Shown in pieces: positions 1-9,426 of a stretch of 37,867 nt of DNA (within the stretch, counting starts at the first letter, position 1; each line of letters opens with the position of its first letter). The notes below the pieces were generated by a model. That model saw only the letters and a list, made by a program, of their open reading frames with translations, was not told the DNA's origin and made no database searches. Origin of the DNA: an uncultured Eubacteriales bacterium (GTDB taxonomy: Bacteria; Bacillota; Clostridia; Oscillospirales; Acutalibacteraceae); the NCBI GenBank assembly GCA_900540235.1, contig UQEY01000018.1, forward strand, positions 1 through 37,867. The letters are read 5' to 3'. A program made the translations under genes and the position numbers.

Positions 1-60
1 TGACGAGGGAGCTGTCAACTTTGTTGACTGAGGGAGAGAAAAAATACAATGTGGCAACGC
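1..60. repeat. Edge of a possible dispersed hairpin repeat
   Basis: Two direct copies of GAGGGAG (6-12 and 31-37) flank a perfect inverted repeat GTCAAC-TTT-GTTGAC. No convincing coding frame is visible. The layout resembles short palindromic repeats scattered between genes in gut Clostridia; that likeness is from memory, not a search. The element runs off the left edge, so its full extent is unknown. Confidence 0.4.
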
Positions 61-93
61 CGTCAACTGATTGCAAACATTAATTTACATTAA

Positions 94-133
94 CAAAAAA
101 ACGGTCGTACCGAAAAGGTGCGACCGTAATTTT
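94..133. terminator. Bidirectional intrinsic terminator
   Basis: An 11-bp stem (101-111 with 117-127, one wobble pair) closes a GAAAA loop. Seven A residues precede it and a T run follows it, so it can work in both directions. On the minus strand it ends the upp-uraA transcript just after the uraA stop. On the plus strand it would stop any transcript entering from the left of the window. Confidence 0.85.
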
Positions 134-145
134 TTATATTATATT

Positions 146-1522
146 TTATTTTTCGTTTTCAACATCAATCTGCTTTGAAACAGTATCAGCCTGGAAAGCC
201 TTTTCAGGGTCAAAGTCCTTTTCAGGGAAGATGAGGTTAAGAACGATGCCAGCGATTGAAGCAACTGCAAGAGCTGTAAGAGTGATATCGTGACCTGCAA
301 CAGTAAATGTAATACCGTTTGTAAGACCGAGAGCAACTACAAGGATAACTGCGGCAATGATTGTATTTCTTGCCTTAGAGAAGTCAACCTTAGCTTCAAC
401 AACATTTCTTACACCGATAGCAGAAATCATACCGTAAAGAACGAATGAAATACCGCCTACAACTGCGCCCGGAATAGATTCAATAACAGCGGCAAACTTA
501 GGGCAGAAAGAGAATGCCATTGCAAAGTAAGCAGCAATTCTTACTACTCTTGGGTCGTAAACCTTTGAAAGAGCGAGTACGCCTGTGTTTTCGCCGTATG
601 TAGTGTTTGCAGGAGCACCGAAGAGAGAAGCAAGAGTTGTTGCAAGACCGTCGCCTAAAAGAGTTCTGTGAAGACCCGGGTCCTGAATGTAGTTCTTCTT
701 ACAAGTAGCTGAAATAGCGGAAATATCGCCGATATGCTCCATCATAGTAGCGATAGATATAGGAACAATAGCAATGATAGCCGAGATAGCCTTGCCACCG
801 TCGTGAACACCGCCGAATACTGTTGATGACCATTCAATAGGGAAACCTATCCAAGCAGCTTCCTTAACGCCTGTAAAGTCAATAGCAAAGCTTTCAACAC
901 CGCAAATGTTACCAACTACAACGGCAGTTAAATATGAACCGATTATACCGAGCAAAATAGGAATAATTTTAATCATACCTTTACCGAAAATGTTAAAGAT
1001 AATAACAAGAACGAGTGCAACGACTGCGAGCCACCAGTTACTGCTGCAGTTGTTAACGGCACTCGGAGCAAGACCAAGACCGATAGCAATAATGATAGGA
1101 CCGGTAACTACAGGAGGGAAGAGCTTCATAATCTTATTAATACCTACTGCTTTGATTAAAGCGGCAAGGATAAGATAAATAAGACCCGCACACGCTACGC
1201 CGAGGCAAGCGTAAGGGAGCATTTCCTTGTTTGCTGAACCATCTGCCGCCATAGGTGCTACTGCGGCATAACCACCGAGAAATGCGAATGATGAGCCAAG
1301 AAAAGCAGGTACTTTAAACTTAGTAAGGCAGTGGAATAAAAGTGTACCCAAACCTGCAAAAAGAAGAGTAGTGGAAATACTCAAACCCGTAAGGAGAGGT
1401 ACTGTAACAGTTGCACCGAACATAGCAAACATATGCTGAAAACCGAGTACAACCATTTTTGGTGCGCCAAGCTGCCTTGCATCATAGATGCCGTCTTGAC
1501 CGACTTTTGGTTTGTTAGACAT
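146..1522 (-). CDS. uraA: Uracil permease, NCS2 (uracil-xanthine) family
   Basis: A 458-residue polytopic membrane protein, the usual size for NCS2 nucleobase symporters. It opens with the typical lead-in residues DARQLGAPKM followed by VLGFQHMFAMFGATVTVPLLTG. About 12-14 hydrophobic segments follow, including the conserved stretch SATCKKNYIQDPGLHRTLLG with the downstream SLFGAPANTTYGENTG motif of transport domain TM10. It imports uracil with protons across the cytoplasmic membrane. The start ATG (1520-1522) has an AGGAGG ribosome binding site (plus-strand 1531-1536) at good spacing. It lies 67 bp downstream of upp in the same direction, so import and phosphoribosylation are probably co-transcribed. 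Uracil rather than xanthine is inferred from the upp partner and family likeness. Confidence 0.95.
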   Translation of the reverse strand: MSNKPKVGQDGIYDARQLGAPKMVVLGFQHMFAMFGATVTVPLLTGLSISTTLLFAGLGTLLFHCLTKFKVPAFLGSSFAFLGGYAAVAPMAADGSANKEMLPYACLGVACAGLIYLILAALIKAVGINKIMKLFPPVVTGPIIIAIGLGLAPSAVNNCSSNWWLAVVALVLVIIFNIFGKGMIKIIPILLGIIGSYLTAVVVGNICGVESFAIDFTGVKEAAWIGFPIEWSSTVFGGVHDGGKAISAIIAIVPISIATMMEHIGDISAISATCKKNYIQDPGLHRTLLGDGLATTLASLFGAPANTTYGENTGVLALSKVYDPRVVRIAAYFAMAFSFCPKFAAVIESIPGAVVGGISFVLYGMISAIGVRNVVEAKVDFSKARNTIIAAVILVVALGLTNGITFTVAGHDITLTALAVASIAGIVLNLIFPEKDFDPEKAFQADTVSKQIDVENEK

Positions 1523-1589
1523 TTTTCAAGTCCTCCTAAAAATATTAAATTTTGTAATGCTATAGAAAATAATTATTGATATTTAATAA

Positions 1590-2222
1590 TTATTTAGTAC
1601 CAAAAATTCTGTCGCCTGCATCGCCGAGACCCGGAATGATATATGCGTCCTCGTTGAGTTTTTCATCAAGAGCGGCACAGTAAATGTCAACATCAGGATG
1701 AGCCTTTTTAAGTGCTTCAAGTCCTTCGGGAGCGGCAATTATGCACATAAATACAATCTTTCTTGGGTTTCTGAGCTTGATTTGACCGATAGCGTCAATA
1801 GCAGAACCGCCGGTTGCAAGCATTGGGTCAACAACATAAACATCTCTTTGGTCAATGTCCTTTGGAAGCTTGCAATAGTACTCAACAGGAGTATGTGTAG
1901 TTTCATCTCTGTAAAGACCGATATGACCGATTCTTGCCGCAGGAACAAGGCTCACGCAACCGTCAACCATACCTAAACCTGCACGAAGAATAGGAACGAA
2001 AGCAAGCTTTCTGCCTGCAATATGGTTGCATTTTGCGATGCCGCAAGGTGTTTTCACTTCTACTTCCTCTGTCGGCAAATCTCTTGTTGCTTCAAAAGTC
2101 ATAAGCATTGCGATTTCGTTTACAAGTTCACGAAAATCTTTTGTACTTGTGTTTTCGTCACGAAGAATGCTTAATTTGTGTTGGATGAGTGGGTGATCAA
2201 AAATGACTACTTTTCTATCCAT
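1590..2222 (-). CDS. upp: Uracil phosphoribosyltransferase
   Basis: Converts uracil and PRPP to UMP and pyrophosphate, the cytosolic salvage step that traps uracil brought in by the adjacent permease. The 210-residue length is typical. The PRPP-binding loop is visible as VDPMLATGGSA (residues about 131-141), and the uracil-binding C-terminal region ends in IIPGLGDAGDRIFG. The start is ATG with TAGGAGGA upstream (plus-strand 2230-2236). It is first gene of the upp-uraA unit and is read divergently from uvrB. No PyrR-type attenuator or purine riboswitch was seen ahead of it. Confidence 0.97.
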   Translation of the reverse strand: MDRKVVIFDHPLIQHKLSILRDENTSTKDFRELVNEIAMLMTFEATRDLPTEEVEVKTPCGIAKCNHIAGRKLAFVPILRAGLGMVDGCVSLVPAARIGHIGLYRDETTHTPVEYYCKLPKDIDQRDVYVVDPMLATGGSAIDAIGQIKLRNPRKIVFMCIIAAPEGLEALKKAHPDVDIYCAALDEKLNEDAYIIPGLGDAGDRIFGTK

Positions 2223-2253
2223 AAATATATCCTCCTAAAATCTTTTTGCTAAA

Positions 2254-2282
2254 ATTTTATCATATTATGTCTAAATAAACAA
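2254..2282 (-). promoter_or_regulatory. Predicted promoter of upp-uraA
   Basis: Read on the minus strand: TTGTTT (2277-2282), a 17-bp spacer, then TAAAAT (2254-2259). This fits a housekeeping sigma-A promoter 32 bp upstream of the upp start. Predicted by eye only. Confidence 0.55.
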
Positions 2283-2351
2283 TAAAGGTTACACACTTGT
2301 AATTATTTTTTGTTAAGAAAGTGTTAAAAATTGACATTAACTTTCTAACTA

Positions 2352-2380
2352 TTGCATTTTTCAAAATAATATTTTATAAT
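2352..2380 (+). promoter_or_regulatory. Predicted promoter of uvrB-uvrA
   Basis: TTGCAT (2352-2357), a 17-bp spacer and TATAAT (2375-2380) lie 48 bp before the uvrB ATG. I looked for a Firmicute LexA box (GAAC-N4-GTTC/GTTT) between upp and uvrB and saw none. An imperfect inverted repeat, GTTAAGAAAGT (2312-2322) and ACTTTCTAAC (2340-2349), sits upstream and could be an operator, but it is weak. Confidence 0.6.
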
Positions 2381-2427
2381 TATCTAAATATGGAATATTA
2401 TATCTAAAAAAGATAGGTTTGATATAT

Positions 2428-4386
2428 ATGGATAAGTTTAAACTTGTAAGTAAATATAAGCCGACCGGCGACCAACCGCAGGCAATCGACGCACTTGTTA
2501 AGGGTGTGCTTGCAGGTGATAGAGAGCAAACTCTTATGGGCGTAACAGGCTCCGGCAAAACTTTTACTATGGCAAATATTATAGAAAAAGTTAACCGACC
2601 GACCCTCGTGCTTGCTCATAACAAAACTCTTGCGGCGCAGCTTTGCAGTGAATTTAGGGAGTTTTTCCCTGAAAATGCAGTTGAATATTTTGTATCATAC
2701 TACGATTATTATCAACCGGAGGCATATGTGCCTACAACCGATACTTATATTGAAAAAGATTCTTCTATTAATGATGAAATAGACAAGCTTCGCCATTCTG
2801 CAACATCGGCACTTTTTGAAAGGCGAGATGTTATTATTGTTGCGTCCGTTTCGTGTATCTATTCAATCGGCGACCCTATTGATTATAAAAGTATGGTTAT
2901 TTCTCTGCGTTCGGGTATGGAATACGGAAGAGATAAGCTTATTGAAAAGCTTGTTTCAATTCAATATGAGCGTAACGATATTAACTTCGTTCGTAACAAG
3001 TTTCGTGTTCGTGGCGATACTATTGAAATTTTTCCGGCAGGTTCAAACGGTACGGCTGTAAGGGTTGAATTTTTCGGTGATGAAATTGACAGAATATGCG
3101 AGATTCAGCCTCTCACGGGCAATGTTGAGGGCATATTATCCCATGTTGCTATTTACCCTGCTTCTCACTATGTTGTAGGCAGAGAAAAAATGAACAGAGC
3201 TATTGACCAAATATATAATGAAATGGTTCTTCGAGTTGCCGAGTTTGAAGCGCAAGGCAAACTTCTTGAAGCGCAAAGAATTAAAGAGCGCACAATGAAT
3301 GATATTGAAATGCTTCGTGAAACCGGTTTTTGCAAAGGCATTGAAAACTATTCGGCGGTTATGAGCGGCAGGCAACCGGGCGAAGCTCCGTTTACACTTA
3401 TTGACTATATGCCGGATGATTTTTTGCTTTTTTGCGATGAAAGCCATGTTATGCTTCCGCAAGTAAGGGGCATGTATGCAGGTGACAGAGCAAGAAAAGA
3501 AAGTCTTATTGAATACGGTTTTAGGCTTCCGAGTGCTCTTGATAACAGACCGCTTCAATTTGATGAATTTTATGAAAAAATTAATCAGGTGATATTCACT
3601 TCCGCAACTCCGGGTCCGTTTGAAAAGGAGCACAGTGCTCAAATTGTTGAACAGGTTATCAGACCAACAGGTCTTCTTGACCCAATCATTACCGTTAAAC
3701 CTACGCAAGACCAAATGGACGACCTTTTAAGCGAGATTAATACAAGAGCGACGGCTGGCGAAAGAGTGCTTGTGACAACTCTTACCAAAGCTATGGCAGA
3801 AGATTTAACGGCATATCTTGAGGGCTTTGGCGTGAAAGTTAGATATATGCACCACGATATCGACACTATAGAGCGAATGGAGATTATTCGTGATTTGCGA
3901 CTTGGTGAATTTGATGTACTTGTAGGTATCAACCTTTTAAGAGAGGGTCTTGATATTCCTGAAGTGTCGCTTGTTGCAATACTTGACGCTGACAAAGAGG
4001 GCTTTTTAAGAAGTGAAACTTCGCTTGTCCAAACTATCGGTCGTGCCGCCCGTAATGAACACGGTGAGGTTATTATGTATGCCGACAGTGTTACTCCGTC
4101 AATGGAGCGAGCTATAAGAGAAACGGTGCGCCGTCGTGCTATTCAGGAAAAATATAATGAGGAGCATGGGATTACTCCTAAAACAATCAAAAAAGATGTT
4201 CGCCAAATTATTGAAATCACTTCAAAAGAAAAACTTGAGGGCAAGAAGAAACATCTTAATAAGAAAGAAAAACAGCAGATGATTGCAGAACTTACCAAGG
4301 AAATGAAAGAGGCGGCTAAACTTCTTGAATTTGAACATGCCGCATATCTTCGTGACCAAATTGCCGAACTTGAGGGCAAAAAATAA
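2428..4386 (+). CDS. uvrB: Excinuclease ABC subunit UvrB
   Basis: The DNA-damage verification helicase of nucleotide excision repair. It receives lesions from UvrA and recruits UvrC. Walker A is GVTGSGKT (residues about 38-45), and the signature beta-hairpin region YYDYYQPEAYVP begins near residue 91. A DESH Walker B follows, then helicase motifs including QTIGRAAR, and a C-terminal UVR motif (LLEFEHAAYLRDQIAEL) that contacts UvrC. The frame is open from a TTG at 2419, but the ATG at 2428 is chosen: it gives the usual MDKFKL-type N-terminus and sits about 10 bp after AGATAGG. Length about 652 residues, normal. It is 18 bp upstream of uvrA. Confidence 0.97.
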   Translation: MDKFKLVSKYKPTGDQPQAIDALVKGVLAGDREQTLMGVTGSGKTFTMANIIEKVNRPTLVLAHNKTLAAQLCSEFREFFPENAVEYFVSYYDYYQPEAYVPTTDTYIEKDSSINDEIDKLRHSATSALFERRDVIIVASVSCIYSIGDPIDYKSMVISLRSGMEYGRDKLIEKLVSIQYERNDINFVRNKFRVRGDTIEIFPAGSNGTAVRVEFFGDEIDRICEIQPLTGNVEGILSHVAIYPASHYVVGREKMNRAIDQIYNEMVLRVAEFEAQGKLLEAQRIKERTMNDIEMLRETGFCKGIENYSAVMSGRQPGEAPFTLIDYMPDDFLLFCDESHVMLPQVRGMYAGDRARKESLIEYGFRLPSALDNRPLQFDEFYEKINQVIFTSATPGPFEKEHSAQIVEQVIRPTGLLDPIITVKPTQDQMDDLLSEINTRATAGERVLVTTLTKAMAEDLTAYLEGFGVKVRYMHHDIDTIERMEIIRDLRLGEFDVLVGINLLREGLDIPEVSLVAILDADKEGFLRSETSLVQTIGRAARNEHGEVIMYADSVTPSMERAIRETVRRRAIQEKYNEEHGITPKTIKKDVRQIIEITSKEKLEGKKKHLNKKEKQQMIAELTKEMKEAAKLLEFEHAAYLRDQIAELEGKK

Positions 4387-4404
4387 GATGAAAGGAATGT
4401 GAAA

Positions 4405-7224
4405 ATGAATAAAAATATTATCATTAAAGGCGCAAGGGAACACAATTTAAAGAATATAGATTTAGAGATACCGAGAGATAAACTTATTGTGTTTACCGGT
4501 CTTTCGGGTTCGGGTAAATCAAGCCTTGCTTTTGACACTATTTATGCCGAGGGTCAAAGAAGATATGTTGAATCGCTTTCATCCTATGCACGCCAATTTT
4601 TGGGTCAAATGGAAAAGCCGGATGTTGATTATATTGACGGTCTTTCTCCTGCAATTTCTATTGACCAAAAAACTACGAGCCGTAACCCTCGTTCAACAGT
4701 TGGTACTGTTACGGAAATATATGACTATCTTCGTCTTCTTTATGCTCGTATCGGTACTCCTCACTGTACAAAGTGCGGCAGGGAAATTACTCAGCAAACC
4801 GTTGACCAAATAGTTGACAGGGTTATGGAACTTGAAGAAAAAACACGAATTCAGGTTATGGCGCCTATAGTTAAGGGCAGAAAAGGCGAATTTGTAAAAG
4901 AGCTTGACAGTATTCGCAAATCAGGTTTTGTGCGTGTTCGTGTTGACGGTTCTGTTTATGATTTAAGCGAAGAAATTAAGCTTGAAAAGAACAAAAAACA
5001 TAATATAGAAGTAATAGTTGACAGACTTGTTATAAATTCGGATATCAAATCAAGGCTTACAGACTCTATTGAAACAGCAACTCATCTTGCAGACGGTAAT
5101 GTACTTATCGATATAGTCGGTGATAGGGAAGAACTGTTTTCGCTTAACTACGCCTGTCCCGAACACGGTGCTGTTATTGAAGAAATGAGCCCAAGGATGT
5201 TTTCTTTTAACAACCCGTTCGGTGCTTGTAAAAAGTGCGGTGGGCTTGGTTCATATAAAGAGATTGACCCTGATTTAGTGATTCCGAATAAAAAGCTATC
5301 TATCAATCAAGGAGCAGTTAAAGCATCGGGTTGGAATGTTAAAGACGGCGCTATTGCTAAAATGTACTATGAGGGTCTTGCTAAGGAATATGGCTTTTCG
5401 CTTGATGTTCCCGTTGATATGATTCCAAAAGAAGGAATTCGTGCAATCCTTTACGGTACAAACGGTAAGAAACTTAAAATGAAGAGAGTTACTTCTTACG
5501 GCACCGGTGACTATCAAACAGACTTTGAAGGTGTTATTCCTAATCTTAAAAGAAGATATGAAAGCACAAATTCAGAATGGGCAAGGGGAGACATTGAAGC
5601 TGTTATGACAACTTGTGTATGCCCTGACTGTAAAGGTGCAAGGTTAACTCCTGAAATTATGAGCGTAACCGTTGGAGGTAAAAATATATTTGAATTTTGC
5701 TCGATGCCAATCAATGAGGAACTCGAATTTATAAATAATCTTGAACTTACTCCTCGTCAACAGATGATTGGTAACCTTGTTGTAAATGAGATTAGGCAAA
5801 GACTTAATTTTCTCAACAGCGTAGGTCTTGATTATCTTTCGCTTGCGAGAGAAGCGGCGACTCTTTCGGGCGGTGAGGCTCAGCGTATCCGTTTGGCTAC
5901 CCAAATCGGTTCTTCTCTTATGGGCGTGCTCTATATTCTCGATGAGCCTTCTATCGGACTTCACCAAAGAGATAATGACAAACTTTTAGGTACACTTAAA
6001 AATCTCCGTGATTTGGGCAATACGCTTATTGTTGTAGAGCACGATGAGGACACAATGCGTGCGGCAGATTATATTGTTGATATCGGTCCGGGTGCAGGTG
6101 TTAACGGCGGCGAACTCATTGCAGCAGGTACGGTTGACGATATAATTAATTGTGAAAAATCAATAACAGGTATGTATTTGAGCGGTAAGCGTAAAATTCC
6201 CGTTCCCGAAACAAGAAGAAAGGGCAACGGCAAAAAACTTACTGTTTTCGGCGCAAGTGAAAATAATCTTAAAGGTATTGATGTTGAATTTCCACTCGGT
6301 AAATTTATTTCTGTAACCGGTGTGTCGGGTTCGGGCAAGTCAAGCCTTGTTAATGAAATTTTGTATAAATATTTAGCAAATACATTAAACGGCGCAAAAA
6401 AACGACCGGGCAAGTTTGAAAAAATAACGGGTGTTGACAATCTGGATAAGGTTATCAATATTGACCAGTCACCGATAGGCAGAACTCCCCGTTCAAACCC
6501 TGCAACCTATACCGGTGTTTTTAACGATATTCGTGAACTTTATGCTCAAACTCCCGATGCTAAGCAGAAGGGTTACAAGGCAAATCGTTTTTCATTCAAT
6601 GTTAAAGGCGGAAGATGTGAGGCTTGTGAGGGCGACGGTATAGTTAAGATTGAAATGCATTTTCTTGCTGATGTTTATGTGCCTTGTGAAGTATGTGGCG
6701 GCAAAAGGTATAACAGAGAAACACTTGATGTTAAGTTTAAAGGTAAATCAATTTATGATGTGCTTGAAATGACTGTCGATGAGGGTGCACAATTTTTTGA
6801 GGCACAGCCTAAAATTTACAGGAAACTTAAAACGCTTCAAGATGTTGGCTTGGGCTATATTAAAATCGGTCAAAGTGCAACTACTCTTTCAGGCGGTGAA
6901 GCACAGAGAGTTAAGCTTGCAACCGAACTTTCAAGAAGAAGCACAGGTAAAACTATTTATATTCTTGATGAGCCTACAACAGGTCTTCATACCGCCGATG
7001 TTCACAGGCTTACAACTGTTCTTGATATGCTTGTTAACGCAGGCAATACGGTAGTTGTTATTGAGCATAATCTTGATATAATAAAAACGGCAGATTATAT
7101 TATTGACCTTGGACCTGAGGGCGGTAAAGGCGGCGGTACTATTGTTGCAACAGGTACTCCTGAAGAAATTGCCGCTTGTGAAAAATCATACACAGGACAA
7201 TATTTAAAACCATTGCTTGATTAG
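4405..7224 (+). CDS. uvrA: Excinuclease ABC subunit UvrA
   Basis: The ABC-type ATPase that scans DNA for damage and loads UvrB. Two nucleotide-binding halves are visible: Walker A GLSGSGKSS near residue 32 and GVSGSGKSS near residue 637. The matching LSGGEAQR signatures fall near residues 487 and 828. CxxC zinc-binding motifs are present, including CEACEGDG...CEVCGG (about 737-760) and several in the first half. Length about 939 residues, full. A GTG at 4399 is in frame, but AAAGGA at 4391-4396 fits the ATG at 4405 better. It is co-transcribed with uvrB. Confidence 0.97.
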   Translation: MNKNIIIKGAREHNLKNIDLEIPRDKLIVFTGLSGSGKSSLAFDTIYAEGQRRYVESLSSYARQFLGQMEKPDVDYIDGLSPAISIDQKTTSRNPRSTVGTVTEIYDYLRLLYARIGTPHCTKCGREITQQTVDQIVDRVMELEEKTRIQVMAPIVKGRKGEFVKELDSIRKSGFVRVRVDGSVYDLSEEIKLEKNKKHNIEVIVDRLVINSDIKSRLTDSIETATHLADGNVLIDIVGDREELFSLNYACPEHGAVIEEMSPRMFSFNNPFGACKKCGGLGSYKEIDPDLVIPNKKLSINQGAVKASGWNVKDGAIAKMYYEGLAKEYGFSLDVPVDMIPKEGIRAILYGTNGKKLKMKRVTSYGTGDYQTDFEGVIPNLKRRYESTNSEWARGDIEAVMTTCVCPDCKGARLTPEIMSVTVGGKNIFEFCSMPINEELEFINNLELTPRQQMIGNLVVNEIRQRLNFLNSVGLDYLSLAREAATLSGGEAQRIRLATQIGSSLMGVLYILDEPSIGLHQRDNDKLLGTLKNLRDLGNTLIVVEHDEDTMRAADYIVDIGPGAGVNGGELIAAGTVDDIINCEKSITGMYLSGKRKIPVPETRRKGNGKKLTVFGASENNLKGIDVEFPLGKFISVTGVSGSGKSSLVNEILYKYLANTLNGAKKRPGKFEKITGVDNLDKVINIDQSPIGRTPRSNPATYTGVFNDIRELYAQTPDAKQKGYKANRFSFNVKGGRCEACEGDGIVKIEMHFLADVYVPCEVCGGKRYNRETLDVKFKGKSIYDVLEMTVDEGAQFFEAQPKIYRKLKTLQDVGLGYIKIGQSATTLSGGEAQRVKLATELSRRSTGKTIYILDEPTTGLHTADVHRLTTVLDMLVNAGNTVVVIEHNLDIIKTADYIIDLGPEGGKGGGTIVATGTPEEIAACEKSYTGQYLKPLLD

Positions 7225-7271
7225 TATACGAATATAAACAATCTTTTGAATTTTCATAAGGGGGAAAATTT

Positions 7272-8300
7272 ATGAGAAACCATTTAGTAACTAATAAACA
7301 ACCGCTTCTTAATATCGACGGTTCACTTCGTGAACCTGGGTGGAGCAAAAGCCTTGTTCAAACTTATTGCCGCAAGGATATTAAGAAAAGAATTACAAGA
7401 ATTAAAGAATGGGACTACTATTCTGTAATTTCCCGTAAAAATAATATTGCGGTTTGTTTTACCGTATCCGACCTCGGCTATATTGAACTTGACAGCGTTA
7501 GTTTTCTTGATTTTTCAGTACCGAGAGAGCATACGCAGGGAAACATTTTGCCGTTTCCTCTCGGTAAACTTCATATGCCGAGTGATTCGTCATTCGGCGA
7601 TGTGAAAATTGCAAATTCAAAACTCGGTCTTGAATTTCTCGTTAAGGACGGTAAAAGGATAATTCGCTGTGATTTTCCGTCATTTGACGGAGGCAAGGGT
7701 CTTAAAGCGTTAATCACTCTTGAAAGTCTTGATGATGACACAATGGTTATTGCAACTCCGTTTAAAACAGACAAAAAGGCTTTCTACTATAATCAGAAAA
7801 TTAACTGTATGAGAGCTTCCGGCAAAGTTTTGTACGACGGCAAGCTTTACGAACTTGACCCTAAAACCGATTTTGGCGGTCTTGATTGGGGTCGTGGAGT
7901 TTGGACTTATGATAATGTGTGGTATTGGGGCAGCGGTTCGGGTGAAGTTGACGGTCATCGCTTTGGTTTTAATATAGGCTATGGCTTCGGCGATACTTCT
8001 GCTGCAAGTGAAAATGTAATTTTTTACGACGGTGTGGCACATAAACTTGATGATGTCAAATTCAATATAAGCGACAATTTTATCGACCCTTGGACTTTCA
8101 CTTCCTCTGATTGCAGATTTGAAATGAAGTTTGAACCGATTATTGACCGAAGTGATTACACAAGTGTACTTGATATTATTGTAACAAATCAGCACCAAGT
8201 ATTCGGAAAAATGAGCGGTAAAGCAGTTCTTGACGACGGAACTGTTATAAGACTTAAAGACTTTTTGTGCTTTGCTGAAAAAGTACATAATAAATATTGA
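7272..8300 (+). CDS. DUF2804 family protein
   Basis: A 342-residue soluble protein with no signal peptide. The N-terminal NKQPLLNIDGSLREPGWSKS and the central DFGGLDWGRGVWTY with WYWGSGSG are features I associate with DUF2804. Members are beta-rich and of unknown activity. The start ATG has AAGGGGGAAA just upstream. It follows uvrA by 47 bp and precedes a secreted LRR protein by 18 bp. A terminator after the LRR gene suggests uvrB to LRR may share a transcript, though nothing links this protein to repair. Family call fairly sure; function unknown. Confidence 0.8.
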   Translation: MRNHLVTNKQPLLNIDGSLREPGWSKSLVQTYCRKDIKKRITRIKEWDYYSVISRKNNIAVCFTVSDLGYIELDSVSFLDFSVPREHTQGNILPFPLGKLHMPSDSSFGDVKIANSKLGLEFLVKDGKRIIRCDFPSFDGGKGLKALITLESLDDDTMVIATPFKTDKKAFYYNQKINCMRASGKVLYDGKLYELDPKTDFGGLDWGRGVWTYDNVWYWGSGSGEVDGHRFGFNIGYGFGDTSAASENVIFYDGVAHKLDDVKFNISDNFIDPWTFTSSDCRFEMKFEPIIDRSDYTSVLDIIVTNQHQVFGKMSGKAVLDDGTVIRLKDFLCFAEKVHNKY

Positions 8301-8318
8301 TAAAAAAAGGAGTACAAT

Positions 8319-9281
8319 ATGACAAATTCATTTAAGAAAAGTATATCAATAATCATTTCATTTGCACTTTTAGTGTCTGTTTTTGCACTATCTGAAATCT
8401 CGGCTTTTGCAAAGAATAATGAGTACGAGTATTACTCTGGCGATAACAAAACAATTATGATTACTCAGTATACCGGTACAAAAACAAAAATTACCGTTCC
8501 CGATAAAATAGATAATAAAAAGGTAACTGTTATATCCGGTTTGGGCAGTAAGGTAAAAGAAGTTACGATAGGTAAAAATATTACTCATATTGAAGATTTT
8601 GCTTTTATTGATGCAAAGTCATTAAAGAAAATTACCGTTAATAAAAATAATAAAAATTACAGCTCAAAAGACGGTATTTTGTATAATAAAAAAGGCACTA
8701 AGCTTTTGGTTTATCCTGCATCTAAATCAGGTGAAAAGTTCATTTCATCTAAGAAAGTTACATCAATCGGAAATAATGCTTTTACTAATTCAAAAAATCT
8801 TAAAAGTGTTGATATCAGTCTTTCCAAAAATGTAGGTGCAGGTGTGTTCTATAATTCTAAAGCACTTAAAAGCGTTAAACTACCGAAATCTTTAAAGAAA
8901 CTTTCAAGCTACAATTTTGTTGCATATCCTTACGGCTTTTTCGGTAATTGTAAGGCGCTTAAAACTTATTCAATTCCTAAAAATATCACTACTCTCGGTA
9001 ATATGTGCTTTGCAGGTTCGGGACTTACAAAAATCACCGTTCCTAAAACTGTTACTAAGGTAGGTAAGGGTTTGTTTTATAATTGTCAAAAGCTTGAAAC
9101 AGTAAATATAAAGGCTGATATTACAAGTTTTAAGGACTACGCATATGCACCGGGCGCTTACGAAGAACCTTATTACGGTTTCTTTGAAAACTGCAAAGCA
9201 TTAAAAAATGTAACCGCTCCTACTGTTAAAACAGCAGACGAAAGAACTTATATCGGTACTTCATTTGAACAAAAGCTATAA
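8319..9281 (+). CDS. Secreted BspA-like leucine-rich repeat protein
   Basis: A 320-residue exported protein. Residues 1-31 are a signal peptide (basic start, hydrophobic core, likely cut after SAFA). The rest carries irregular BspA/LRR_5 repeats of the form IGNNAFTNSKNLKSVDI and VGKGLFYNCQKLETVNI, plus the typical insertion DGILYNKKGTKLLVYP. No sortase motif, membrane anchor or S-layer domain is visible, so it may be released or held non-covalently. It is rich in Lys and Asn. Such proteins often bind host or polysaccharide surfaces; that is family knowledge only. A ribosome binding site AAAAAAGGAG precedes the ATG. Confidence 0.88.
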   Translation: MTNSFKKSISIIISFALLVSVFALSEISAFAKNNEYEYYSGDNKTIMITQYTGTKTKITVPDKIDNKKVTVISGLGSKVKEVTIGKNITHIEDFAFIDAKSLKKITVNKNNKNYSSKDGILYNKKGTKLLVYPASKSGEKFISSKKVTSIGNNAFTNSKNLKSVDISLSKNVGAGVFYNSKALKSVKLPKSLKKLSSYNFVAYPYGFFGNCKALKTYSIPKNITTLGNMCFAGSGLTKITVPKTVTKVGKGLFYNCQKLETVNIKADITSFKDYAYAPGAYEEPYYGFFENCKALKNVTAPTVKTADERTYIGTSFEQKL

Positions 9282-9287
9282 TTTATT

Positions 9288-9318
9288 AAAGCTTCTGCAT
9301 TTTGCGGAAGCTTTTTTC
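9288..9318 (+). terminator. Intrinsic terminator after the small LRR gene
   Basis: An 11-bp stem (9288-9298 with 9304-9314, one wobble) closes the loop ATTTT and is followed by a T run. It separates the uvrB-to-LRR unit from the signalling operon. Confidence 0.88.
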
Positions 9319-9350
9319 TTTGTAACTATGGTTACAAAATTTCATTTTGT
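9319..9350. promoter_or_regulatory. Nested inverted repeats, possible operator
   Basis: TTTGTAAC-TATG-GTTACAAA (9319-9338) is a perfect 20-bp inverted repeat. It overlaps a second one, ACAAAAT-TTC-ATTTTGT (9334-9350). They lie about 80-110 bp upstream of the signalling operon promoter. The regulator is not identifiable from sequence. Confidence 0.4.
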
Positions 9351-9426
9351 TTATTATAACTATAATTCATATGTAATATTTGTGTAAATATTTTTAAAAT
9401 AATTGTTTATTTTAATGCTTGTTTCT

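Noticed and set aside
2305..2330. TTGTTAAGAAAGTGTTAA as a second Rex box
   Set aside because: The right half does not read TTAACAA; only the left half matches.
3136..3714. 192-codon open frame on minus inside uvrB
   Set aside because: It is the antisense of a well-conserved uvrB frame, has no plausible start region or known motif, and looks like a codon-bias shadow.
7710..8288. 192-codon open frame on minus inside the DUF2804 gene
   Set aside because: Fully antisense to a supported gene; protein composition is unnatural and no ribosome binding site is seen.
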